55,267 nucleotides of DNA from Rhizaria sp. SCN 62-66 (taxonomy: Eukaryota > Rhizaria, unplaced): positions 1 through 55,267 of the forward strand of contig MEDY01000360.1 in NCBI GenBank assembly GCA_001724265.1, given 5' to 3'. Position numbers and translations under genes: made by a program. This document shows, piece after piece, positions 1 through 11,100 of this stretch (positions are counted from its first letter, which is position 1; each line of letters opens with the position of its first letter). The notes beneath the pieces were generated by a model. It saw only the letters and a program-made list of their open reading frames with translations, ran no database searches and was not told the DNA's origin.

Positions 1-84
1 GCCCTCGAGAAGGACTACGAGGAGGTCGGCTCCGACTCCGTCGAGGCTGGCGCTGAGGGCGATGAGGGCGATGGCGAGTACTAA
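1..84 (+). CDS. alpha-tubulin, C-terminal end (5' truncated by window)
   Basis: The first 27 codons in frame 1 encode the end of helix H12 (ALEKDYEEVG) followed by an acidic Gly/Glu/Asp tail ending in Glu-Tyr and TAA at 82-84. ALEKDYEEVG and a terminal tyrosine are hallmarks of alpha-tubulin, the microtubule subunit. The last Tyr is the residue removed and restored by the detyrosination cycle, so this TAA must be a genuine stop. That matters for the code question raised elsewhere in the window. A TGA follows three codons later and could act as a backup stop. The rest of the gene lies upstream of the window. Confidence 0.93.
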   Translation, partial: ALEKDYEEVGSDSVEAGAEGDEGDGEY

Positions 85-1654
85 GTACTCTGCTGAGCTG
101 TCATTCTCTACTGCTGCTGTCTTAGCTCCCGTGTCTGCGTCTGCAGCACTTTCTTCATGAACAAGCGTGCTGAATAAGCATTTCTCTTTTGTTCTTTCTC
201 TTCACAAGAAAATACACTTACTAATCATTTGTGGCAAGTTTTGTGTTGTTTATTCATTTTCGTAACTGAAATGTGAATGATGTGTACAAAATGTATTTGT
301 TATTGATCCGTGGTTCTAAGAAGTAGGACAAAATTAACAATAATTGTCAGTGCACGCGGAACCAACTTGGTGCGTGTATACGTTTGTAAACAGTAGTTAC
401 TTCCTGCTATACTTCAAAAATGCATGCACTGAATACGTGCATACACATGTGATACAACAAATACATCAGTTATAATATATGGTGTCACCCTTGTCCGATT
501 TGCGTCCGCGAAAATGGTGCGAGGTTGTGTATTAAACAAATATGATGGTGGTGTGGTAGTGTTGAAGAGTAAGCTGGCAGTGTTCTGTGCTGTTCTGATA
601 TTAGTGTCACAACCTGTTGACTTAAAAATACGAGATACTGGTAACGTGGGAGTCTGGAAGGTATAGCTTGTTTTGGTGTGTAACGATACATAATGTGGTC
701 GCACACGTTGTTGTCGGTGAAGAGCTGTTACAGCGCAAACATGTTGAGTGTCAGTGCTCCAAAAGCACTGAGAGACACTAATTTGATGCAATACATCTGA
801 CAGACGTAAACCTTAAGACATCAAACAGCCGTGTGCTAGGTGAATTATCAGCAAGCTACTCAGAAAGAAGTCAAAATCGAGTGTGAAATTGAAAATTATT
901 ATTAAAAAATAAGTATGATACGATGGGTCCGATCATGGGTGTGGTAGATATCTACAAAAGAAACAACATAAAAACATATGAACGTTTTTAAATGAAAACC
1001 TGGGTTGGACTGAAAACAAGAGGGAGAAAAAGATACGTGTACATTTGACGAAAAAGCAACTGTTACGAATCGTAAAACGGGATGTGAGGGAGTGTGTGAG
1101 CAATATGACATATGCTAACCATGGCTATAATTGAATGAGCAGTTTGATTTTGTCGTTTGATTGGATGAGTAATATTGAACATAAAGGTTCACAACGACTG
1201 AAACTGCAGTTTGTCCAGAGCACAAAGAAATAAGACAAGAGCCGAGTTGAGCTACAAAGCAATTATTACTACTTGTGCCTAGCAATCTACTGCAGAGAAA
1301 ACGAACAGAACAAAACGAAATTAGTGGGGAAAGTACCAACAACAATGATGGCGTAAAGCAAAAGGCGGCAAAAAAGACAGAAAAGAAAGAAAAGAAGGGA
1401 ATAAAAGAAAGAAAGAACGAAGAAGAAACAAAAAGACGGTGCTCACGCAGTCACGTAGACCATGATCACAGAGACCACGATAATGTGACAAAATGCAGTG
1501 ACACACGATTGCAGTCCAACGTAAGGAGCAGTATCACTTAGTACTGCGTTGTTATAGTGTCCGCTGATAAGAAATGTGAACTTGAAGTAAGATTGTACAA
1601 ACACGCAGTAAACGCCGCGTACATATGAGATCTTTTTATAAAAACACACTGTGA
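85..1654. other. intergenic region between convergent genes
   Basis: AT-rich DNA between the tubulin stop and the TAA of the first LARP7-like gene, holding both 3' flanks. Short open frames occur on both strands, but none has the GC-rich composition of the real genes or recognisable protein motifs. 1340-1440 is purine (A/G)-rich. No RNA gene was seen. Confidence 0.6.
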
Positions 1655-2540
1655 TTACGATTGCGACTGTACGTTGCGGCTGTTGTTATCACTGGGGCCT
1701 CCAATGCTGCCGCCGCTGCCGCTGCCGCTACCGCTGCTACCGCCGCCACCGCGACGGCGGGCGCTTTGCACAGCGTAGCCGTCACTACTGCTCTGCGACT
1801 GGTGACCATGGCTGCTGCTGTGACTCGATTGCCCACGCGGGCGCTGCTGCTGCTGCTGCTGGTGGTGATTATGGTGCTGTTGGCGCGGTTGTGGATATTC
1901 GTGGCCGCGAGCAGAATCACGCGTGTGCGCGCTACTACCTCCGTGCGGCTGTTGACTGTTGCGAGGGTAGTGACCGTGAGCATGTCCGTGACCGTGAGCA
2001 GCAGCAGAGTGACCGTAAGCGCCCGCATCAGCAGGCACGTAGTAACGACCATGAACAGGAGCGTGACTGTGCGCAGCGTGACCGTGCGCAGCGTGAGCGC
2101 GAGTGTGACCGTGAGCAGCCGAATGACCGTGAGCCACAGAGTGACTGTGAGCAGCATAGTTGTGACCTTGCGCATGCGGCGAACACGCACCATGACTCTG
2201 CGTCATAGACAGAGGTACTGGCACTGGCACAGACACGGCACCGCCCGAGTGCGACGCCGGCGCGGCGGCAGTCTGCGACGCGGGGAGATACGCTGGCATG
2301 CGCCCGCCAGTCGCAGTGCCAGCGGCACCGGTCGGTCCGGCCACAGCCAAGACACCGGCACCGGCAGCGACAGGAGCAGGAGGGGCGGCGCCGACGGGGA
2401 CGAGCCCGTGGGGACCGTATCCGGGAGAGGGAGAAGAAACGGGGATGTAGGCAATCGTCGGGGCGATAGCATATGCCGGCTGCTGATGGCCGTCATAAAT
2501 TGAAGGATACGGGTAGCGGCTTGGGTACGCTCGGCCCCCG

Positions 2541-2573
<33 letters not shown>

Positions 2574-5500
2574 GTGTGGGTGTGTTGACGCACGTCGGGT
2601 CCGCTGCTGCAGCTAATGTAGCCGCGACTGGAGGCGTTATGGTGGCTGCTGCGGCCGCCACCGCCGCCGCCGCCGCCGCCACCGCCGCCGCGGCCGGCGT
2701 ATGGCCCGCCTGCGCTGGCGTTGCGCGCTGGGTCCTGCCCTGCTGCGTACGCGCCGTCTGATGTACCCGTAGCACTTGTGACGCCACCGACACCAGGAGG
2801 ATGCGCCGACGCGCCTCCGTAACCGCTAGCAGCACCACCAGCAACAGCGGCGGCCGCGGCAGCGGCGGCAGCAGAGTCAGGTGTCCAAGGCTGGTGTTGC
2901 TGTTGCTGCTGCACTTGCAACCACAGCAAATGCTGAGCGTGGTGGTGCGGCTGCATGTGCGCCTGCTGCTGCTGCTGCTGTTGTTGTTGCAAGTGTTGTT
3001 GGTGTGGTGGCGCCGGCGGCTGGTGCGACTGCTGGTGTTGATACGGCTGCAGCAGGGGCGGGATCGAGTGGGAACTGCTGGGACCAGGTGCTGCGGCCGG
3101 ATGACCGTAGCTGGGACCGCGACTGTAACCGCGCTGCCTGTGCCCGTGACCGTGAGCAGAGTGACCGTGAGCAGCAACGTGACCGTGGGCAGCGGCGTGA
3201 CCGTGGCCGTGACCATGCTGATTGTGACTGAGACTCGACGCCGGGCTCTGCGCCGGTGTTTGCGGATACGACCACTGAGCAGCAGCAGCGTCACCATACG
3301 AATATACACGAGGTTGCGACTGCGCAGCCCCTCCATATGCGTATGCATCCACATACGCCGCTGGGGGTGTGATGGACTTGGCAATCGCGCCTGCGCCGGC
3401 GGCAGCGCCAGCAGCTGTCGCGGTTGCAGGTGTAGCAACACTGGAAACAGCAGAATTACCAGTGTTCGTGGGTGATGTTGTGGGGACAACGCTGGAAAAC
3501 GCGTCGTGGCCGAGCCACCGTCTGTTGTCATGATGTTGCTGCGCTGTATACTGTGTTGCCTGCCCCGAAAGCTGCACGGATAAACTGAATTTACCGTGCT
3601 GCCGCTACTGCTGCTGCTGTTGTTGTTGCTGTTGCTGAGAGAACTTGTCGCTATACCGTTGTTCATGTCCATAGCCGTGACCGTGTCCGTGCCCGCGGCC
3701 TTGACCGTGTCCGTGCGTTTGACTGCGTGCAGAGCCGGGCCTTGCAGAGCCACCGCCGCGGACACGCGAGTAACCGCCGCTGCCACCACCGTGCCCGTGA
3801 CCGTGACCTTGACCGCAGTGACCGTGGCCGTGGTCGCCGTGTCTGGCGCTTCGCGCCTCCGCACGGCGCGACTCACTCTTGCTCTTACGCTGGACCAGAT
3901 AGCCGTACACACGCGCTTCCGCCTCGCCGCTGAGAGCGCGGAATGTCGCGATCAGAGGGGCGGGCTCGAGGGGCGCCGTTGCACTGCTACCGTCAGCCCT
4001 CGCTCTGGCACTTGCGCTCGCACTCGCGCTCGCACGGGCACTGGCAATAGCACTGGCACTGGCGCCCGCAGTAGGAGCAGAGGCGGCGTCAGCGTTGGCG
4101 CTGGCACTGCTGTTAGCGTCCGCGTTTGTTGCCGCCATGGCTTCGAGACTGAAGGTGGCGGCAACAGGGCTCGCGAGCGCGCTGTCTTTACGGCCGTCGC
4201 CGTCGCCGTCGCCGTCCTCGTGCGTTTCAAGATCAGTAAGCGTTGAAAACGTGTCGTCGCCGTCAGTGTGTTCGCTCTTCGCGCCGCGACCGTCACCGGC
4301 GCTCGCGTCGTCGCCCGCACTCTGCCCAGCGCCGCCGACGACAGCAGCGTCGCCGCCGCCACCGTCACCGCCGGCTCCGACGCTGTCACGTGACGAGTAC
4401 ATCGCAGCGGCACCGGCACTAGTGTTATCGCTCTTTTTGTCGCTCTCACCCGCGGCGGCCTTGGTGTGGCTGTCGCTGGGGCTGCTCTTGCTGCTGGCCT
4501 TGCTGTCGGCCTTGCTGCCGGCTTTATGCCCGCCGCCGCTGTTGTTGCTGCGGACAGCGGTGCGGTGCGTCGTGCGGACAAGCGCCGGGAGCGTGTTTAA
4601 GTGCGCGACGAGGTCTGACGCGGGCGGCGCACGCCGACCGTCGAGGATAACGTTCGCAAACAGGTTGCCGGGCTTGTAGCTGATAAGGCGCACGATTGGA
4701 CGCTGCTGCTGCTGCTGTTGTTGCGGCGGCGGCGGCGACAGCTGCGGTGACGGCGACGGCTGCGGGTGCTGCAGGTGTTGATGATGCAAGCCTTCGGTGG
4801 CAGCGGCTGGAGCCGCGAAAGCGGCGATGGGGCGCTCTGAAGCAGCTAGCGGGTGGCGCTGCTGTTCGGATTGGCGCTCGCTGGGTTGTTCGTCAGCAGT
4901 GCTGTTAGCGTTGCTGTTGACGTTGCTGCTGGTGGTGCTGTTGTTGTTCTCGTGCGCAGCTGTTGCGTCAGCTGCAGAGTCTCTGTCCGCCGCGGAAACA
5001 GCGGCACTTGCAGCAGCACTCGCAGAAGCAGCGGCGGCAGCAGCGGCAGCGGTCGCCGCGGCAGCGTTGGCAGCGACGACCGCTGCCTTGATGCAGACTG
5101 AGATGAGCCTACGCACAGTCCGCGCGTCGCCGCACACGTTGCTCACCTTCAGCAAGCAGCCGGGGACAAACCGCAGCGGCTCACCGTCACTAGCGGTGAT
5201 TTCGAAGGCGGCAGCGAGGCGGGCGTCGTGGGCCTCAGCGTTTGCGACGGCGTTATGGTCATTGTGGCTAGCGTCGCTGTAAACACCGAGGGCGCTGGGA
5301 ACGGAGTCTTCGCTCCCATGCGCGTGCGTGTGCGCCTCGGAAGCGGAGTCAGCGGCACTCTAAGACGCATCGGTGTCAGAGCTGTCAGGTGCGAGGCCGA
5401 GGCCGCTCAGCGCGGCGCTTTCGTAGAGCGCTGCAGGGTAGAGCGTCAGAGTGCGCTTTTCTGCGTTGGGAGGCGAAACGCGTGACACTGTTTGGTTGTC

Positions 5501-6178
5501 CCCCGTAACATCCGCGTCTTGCTCTGAAATCGCGGGTGCAGTAACTTCACTCCCTTGGAGGTTGGAAACCGCAGCAATGGCATCATCGGACGACACAAAG
5601 ACCAGCCACGCTGAGGGGTGTGGTAAAGTGTTATGAGTTGTTAGGACGGAGGCTGATTCAGCGCTGACCTAGTCAGCCGCGTGTACTGACTGTGAATAGT
5701 CAGTTGTGGAGCTGTTAGGCATGCTTTGCGCCACAATTGTAGTTGCGGTAGAGTCTTTTACGCTAGAAATCTGGTCCTGCGAGGCAAATACGATGTTTAC
5801 GAGAGAAAGCCCCTGGGTGTCAAAGAAGGAGCGAGCGTACTCAAATCGCTGCCACTCTGCGGGGAAACCCTACACAAGCACGGTGTGCGCAACAATATCG
5901 AGCTGCGAGGGAGCGTAAGGCACTGTGCGGAAGACGTGTAGGTTGTCTGCAGTGACAGCGATCAGCGAGGACGCATGTAGAGCGTCTGCAAGCTCCGGTG
6001 CGGAGTTGGTGATGTTGCGAATGCTGTCGTAGCTTAACAGTACCGACAGCGGGACAACACCGCATGACCCGGGCGTAAAAAGATTACGCAGCGAGGCCGA
6101 ACTTGCAATGCTAGCGTCGCAGAGCAAATTCTCAACCAGTGTGCGCAGTGTACGCTGCTGGTGGAGCAAGAGCGGCAT
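1655..6178 (-). CDS. La-related protein, LARP7/p65-like, copy 1 (contains four in-frame UAG codons)
   Basis: Single exon of 1508 codons, ATG at 6178 in a GCCACCATG context with an in-frame TGA just upstream, TAA at 1655-1657. Residues about 10-95 form a La motif (VENLLCD, GVVPLSVLLS, ITNSAPELADAL). About 99-205 form an RRM (HTVLV-x-GFPAEW; AWLVFVSSDDAIAAV). An xRRM is present in three pieces: PGCLLKVSNVCGD near 340, [18 protein letters not shown] near 495, and FRALSGEAEARVYGYLV near 745. Family members (La, LARP7, p65, Pof8) bind and fold small RNAs such as 7SK or telomerase RNA. The La motif lacks the Gln/Tyr residues that grip a 3' UUU end, and the xRRM lacks the Tyr-x-Asp signature. The tail (about 770-1507) is Gln, Ala-His-Gly-His and Gly rich. 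TAG occurs at residues 103, 170, 273 and 858, and is most simply read as Gln. LARP7 rather than genuine La is inferred from the LSG-x-x-E motif. Confidence 0.72.
5870..5872 (-). other. in-frame UAG at the RRM1 'V-K-G-F-P' position of LARP7-like copy 1
   Basis: The codon lies in HTVLV-[TAG]-GFPAEW. Copy 2 has Arg at the same position ([12 protein letters not shown]), and human La has Lys (V-Y-I-K-G-F-P). Flanking sequence aligns without gaps, so the codon stands for a polar residue. Gln fits and Leu fits poorly. Other TAGs of this gene are at 5669-5671 (RRM linker), 5360-5362 (before the xRRM) and 3605-3607 (inside a poly-Gln run, QQQQ-[TAG]-RQHG). Confidence 0.8.
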
Positions 6179-8136
6179 GGTGGCTCAAGGAGTAACACTC
6201 ACGACGCTTGCACCGTCGATTTGCTGCCGAGATTGCGCTGAAAAAGAAGCATAAGAAGACAAAAGTACGGCGGAATGAATGAAATCGATATAACAAACAA
6301 AGAGCATGGGCATGGTTGCGCATTCAGAGACATTTAGCGTGACTGAGTGTGATGTTCCGGTGCGTGGTCTTGACACCCGCAGCCGACCCAACGGCTTTGT
6401 TGCCTAGACGAGCTGCATCGAGCTCGAATTTCGCAGGAACAAAATCGCGTATTTGAAATATAAGCAATCGTTGGGGTGTGTTTGTTGGCATAGACGTCGT
6501 TAATGCGTGCAGGGTGTTAAAACATGGCATGGTCTCGCTAATAAGACGGAAGAATGACACTTTTCCAGGCCATGCGCGAGCTGGGCATCCCCGTTTGAGC
6601 GTCGACGCATTGCAGCGCATACCGCCTCGTTAAAGGAGATAAAAGCGTAACAACAAGGGCTGGATGGAAAAATAGCATCTTTTCAACATGTTGATCTGAT
6701 TGTGATCACGTGTTGTGTCCCTATATTGCCACGTTTCTGGTTCTCGGCAACCCCCACCGACCCACGCTGCGCGACTTGTCACCGTCACTTTTTGGTGACA
6801 AATTGTGACGAACTTGCTTCGCGATATAGACGTTGTTTCAACTGGCGAAACAAATGCTTAAAATGTATCCAATAAGAACGATCATGAATTGAGTGTTTAT
6901 TGTACGTCTTCGTTGCCGATTGTTAGCTATGACCACAGTACATAATACATGTCAAAGTGTCCAATATATGTGTCAATGTCAAGACTGAAAGACAGACTGC
7001 ATTTGCACGAGGAGTTCCGTGTTTTTCCGTCGGCATTACTGAGCCAACTGCAAACACGCGCGCTGACTAAGTGGACGAGGGGATAAGTGGCAGTAACAAT
7101 GCGTTAGGTGAAGCAAAAAGTCAACAAGAAGTCTGGCGTGCTGCGACAGCTACGCAAAACGTCCAGTGACAGTGAAGAGGGGAAGTGACAAGACTAAAGG
7201 GTTAATGAAGGAGTGAATGAGCCTTCTGCAAGCAAACCATGAAACTAGGATATTTTGATATATGTGCGCGAACCAACAAGCGTTCGGTAGCAGCATCATA
7301 TCAACAATTGTGAGTGTGTAGCTTGTCTGGCAAAGGTTAAGGTCGTATGAGGATGTGGGAGAATCATCCACGAGTTGGGTGAATTAAAAAAAAAACAGCT
7401 TATTCAACGACAACAAAAAAGATAAAATTACACAGATCTGACAAGATACAAGGAGACCATTGAACAGGATAGACAAGAATAAGCAGATAGACTTGTAAAA
7501 TTGACCACAAGAGCATGGCGAATCTGAGCGCATGCAAGTGTGACTCAGAAGAAGAAAAAAAATTATGAGAAGTATGATACAGTGGCCCAGAGCAAAAGGC
7601 GAGCTAGTTTGCTTTGCAACAGCACGCGCAAACACACCCATGCAAGTTACGACAGTAGCAGGAGCAGCTGTGCAGTTTTCGCTTCTGGAAAGGAGGGGAG
7701 ACAGAATCAGTGCAGAAAGGGTCTAAAGTTTATGGCACAGTAATAATGAGACACGCGCGGGCTTCTCTTCACGATCGCTAAGAAGCCGCGGGAATCGAGA
7801 AGGAAGCAAAGGGAGCCAAGGGAGGCAAAGGGATTGAAGAACGGAAGCAACAGAGTTTAAAAAAAGCAGCTCACATGCGCTGCGTTACGAGAGTTGCTCA
7901 CTGCTTGCTACAAGTGCTGTTGTCATGGTCATGGTGAGCGTCACTGGTGAGCGTCACTGTAACTTCGGTCCCGTGTGAGACTGTGACTTCAATCCAGCGT
8001 GAAACTGCGATTGTGGCTGTGACACAGACTGCGTCCGAGAGCGATCTTGGGACTGAGACTGAGACTGAGTCTGCGGGCAAGTCTGCGGGAGTGGTTGCGA
8101 CGGGAACTGAGACTTGGTCCTGGCTGTGAAAGATTA
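6179..8136. other. intergenic region between the two LARP7-like genes
   Basis: Upstream flank of copy 1 and downstream flank of copy 2. It holds an inverted repeat at 6776-6801, an A-run near 7387-7396, and a tandem duplication of a 13-nt unit (TGGTGAGCGTCAC) at 7932-7957. At 7947-8133 the reading frame of copy 2 stays Gln-rich beyond its double TAA. A 98-codon minus-strand frame ending at 6324 has no recognisable motif and is not called. Confidence 0.5.
6776..6801. promoter_or_regulatory. inverted repeat TTGTCACC-N10-GGTGACAA upstream of LARP7-like copy 1
   Basis: Perfect 8-nt arms at 6776-6783 and 6794-6801 with a 10-nt spacer that itself contains GTCAC; a further GTGAC follows at 6805-6809. 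The position, about 600 nt upstream of the ATG at 6178, suits a dimeric factor site. The GTCAC/GTGAC core is shared with the larger inverted repeat upstream of the PABP gene. Function is inferred only. Confidence 0.3.
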
Positions 8137-11100
8137 TTATTGATGCGGGTAGTTAGGAGGTCCATGCTGTTGCAGCACATAAAGCTGTTGTTGATGCTAC
8201 AATTGCGGCTGCATATGCACAAAATGTTGCGGCACGTGCTGATGATGCACCTGGGGCACAGCTTGGGGCAGAGGGTGATATTGCTGGGAATGCGGCTGCT
8301 GCTGCTGCTGCTGTTGATACTGCTGGTGGTGGCTCTGGCGCTGATGCTGATGTGAATGCCCACGCTGCCGCGCCGCCCCTGTGTTGTGACTCTGGACCTG
8401 GCTCTGGCCGTGGCCGCGACTGCTGTTGCGGCCCAAGGGGCGCTGCCCGTGACCGTGCCCGTGACCGTGAGTAAGACCGTGACTGTGACTGCGCTGGTGT
8501 GCTCCACGGCCCTGCTTGGGCTGCTTTTGCTGCTGCATACGCTGAGGCTGGGGCTGAGGCTGGGGTTGAGGCTAAGGATGAAGCTGATGTTGCAGAGGCT
8601 GAGGCTGGGGCTGGGCCTGGTGCTGAGGCAACGGCTGCTGTGGCGGGGAAAGCTGCTGATGCTGCCTGCTTCCACTGGTACGGCGCTGCTGTGTATACGG
8701 CGACAGACCGCTGGGGACCCGGCTCAGATCCGACCGTAGCATCTGCGACGGCGACTGCAACAGTCGTGCTTCTGCCTGAGCCAGCGTCTGAGCCTGATCC
8801 TGGGGTTGAACCTAAGCCTGGGCCTGGGTCTGAGTTTGAGCCTGCGGCTGCGGCTGCTGAGGGTGAGTCTGAGAGTGAATATGGAGCAAAGTCGGCGACG
8901 GCGCCCGCACCGGCAATGCAGACGACTGTGAATCCGCGTCCACGTGCTCCTCATCATGCGCGTCCGGCGAGTACTCATCAGGTAACTCGTGGTGTGACTC
9001 GCCGTGAGGCGGGTACGCATGGTGTGGACACGTGTGGGCGTTATAATGCTGCGGATATCCAGCTTGCTGCAGCGACTGTGACAGAGGCGGCTGCGGTGGC
9101 AGAGCAAGCTCCAGTGACGTGCCTTCCGACAACGCCAACAATGGCGTCTGTGAAGGCACATACTGGTAATGATACAGCTTCTGCTGCTGATGCTAATGCT
9201 GATGCTGGTGGTGTTGCTGAAAATGCTGCTAGTGTTGTTGCGAGTTCGCGTGCGATTGAGAGTGCGACCGCGCGCGACGCAGTCCGGAACGACTACTCTG
9301 CTGTTGGTGCTGCCGTTGATGCTGACCCTGGTGATGATGCTGTTGCTGATACGGTTGCATGTGATGTGACGCCCCAGGCGACCAATGCTGCGGGTGCTGT
9401 TGATGCTGATGTACGGAAGGTCCCGATGCGACGACAGAATACAGCACAGGCTGCTGCTGCAACGGCAGCAAAGTCTGAGCATGCGTCGTCTCATTTCCAG
9501 CACTTCCAACAGTCGCCGCAGCGGATGCGGGGGCCGCGGCAGCAGCACCGGCAGCAGAGGCAGCGGCGGCAGAGCCGAGGCTTGCAGAGGAATGCACATA
9601 CACCGTAGGCGGCTGCGCGGCGTGAGCGTAGACATACGTCGGACCGTTCGCGTACTCGCGACCGTGAGCAACTGCATGACCGTGGGGGTGGCCGTGAGCA
9701 GCGGAGTGACCGTGGGCAACGTAGTGACCGTGGGCAGGCGGTGCAGCGTGTGCGTACGGCGACAAGCTCTGCTCATGCTGCTGCTGCTGCTGTTGAGTCT
9801 GGGGAGGCTGCTGAGATTGCTGAAGCTGTTGAGGTTGTGGTGCATGGTTATAGTCGTGCGGATGCGTGTGTGCGGGTGGAGGAGTCTGCAGCAAGATATA
9901 CGCTTGCAGTGGCTGCAGCGGCGGTTGCTGTTGTTGCTGCAACTGCGCCTGTGCCTGAGCTTGAGCCTGAACCCGTGCCTGGGCCTGTGACAGCAGCGGA
10001 GGAAGCTGAGGAGTCGTTGGCGACGGCGAGGCTTGTTGCTGATGTTGTTGTTGCGGCTGCTGGTGCTGATGACGGTAATGCTGTGCAAGGGCGTGGTCAA
10101 CATGGTATTGCTCAGTCGGCTGCAGGTAATAATGCGCCGGCGCCTGAGTGTGATTCGCTTGGGTCTGCGCGTGGGCCTGAGCCTGCACCTGAGCCTGATT
10201 AGCCTGCACCTGCACATGATGGGCCTGAGTCTGCGCATGTTGAGCCTGAGCCTGTGCGTGTGCGTGTGCGTGGGCTTGAGCCTGGTATACCTGCGCCTGC
10301 GCCTGAACCTGCGCATGTGCACGTGCCTGCGCCTGAGCCAGGGCCTGGGCTTGAGCTTGGGCCGGGGCTCGATTGTGTGCGTGAGCCTGTGCTTGCAAGT
10401 CAGCAGACGAAAGCGGGGGGCCAAAGTGACCGTGAGCGTGCGCAATATCCTGACTGTGGCTGTCGGCGTGATCATGGTGCCCGTAACTGGTGGGACCACC
10501 GTGACCGTGAGCAGAGTGACTGTGGGCGGAGTGACCGTGAGCAGCGTAGCTGTGACCATGGCTGAAGCCGAGACCGAGACTGCGTGCGCGTGCATGTGCA
10601 GGCACGGGGCGTTCACGACCACCACGGAAGCTCTGTTGCTTTTGACGCTGCTGCTGCTGTTGCTGTTGCTGTCGCTGCTGTTGGTGGTGCGCAAAAGAGC
10701 GGTTCTGCTTGTGCTACGTTTGATGCAGAAGCTTTAGCTGCGGGTCAGTAGAGGCCACAGGAGTTAGCGCATGTTGTTGTTGCTGTTGCTTAGACTTCTG
10801 CGTTCGCTTTTGCTGATGCTGCTGTAGCTGTTGTTGCTGCGTCTCAATCTGCAGTCTTAACTCATACTGCTCGTGTCGCTGCTGCTTGTGCAGCTTTTGC
10901 TGTTCAACACACTGCAACATCAACGAATGCAGTTGAGCACGCATCATCGACTCGGTGGCATCGTCAGGCGTACCAGAGTCGTGAGCCAGCTGCTGCTGTT
11001 GGTGTTGGTCTTGCTTTTGCTCTTGCGATTGCTTCTAGTCGAGCTCGAGCGTGTGACCTGCCGCAACAGCACTCGACATCAAGTTCACAGCTGTACCCGT

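Noticed and set aside
1651-3475. Long plus-strand frames opposite LARP7-like copy 1
   Set aside because: They are antisense shadows of GC-rich repeats; the minus strand carries the La/RRM/xRRM homology.
1655-6178. LARP7-like copy 1 as a pseudogene because of four stop codons
   Set aside because: All four are TAG, with no TAA, TGA or frameshift in 1508 codons, and the domains are intact; the same pattern is found in two other genes.
8134-8139. UAA also reassigned to Gln, based on the TAATAA followed by Gln-rich frame
   Set aside because: No in-frame TAA is found in any of about 12,000 codons, and alpha-tubulin ends with its canonical Tyr followed by TAA.
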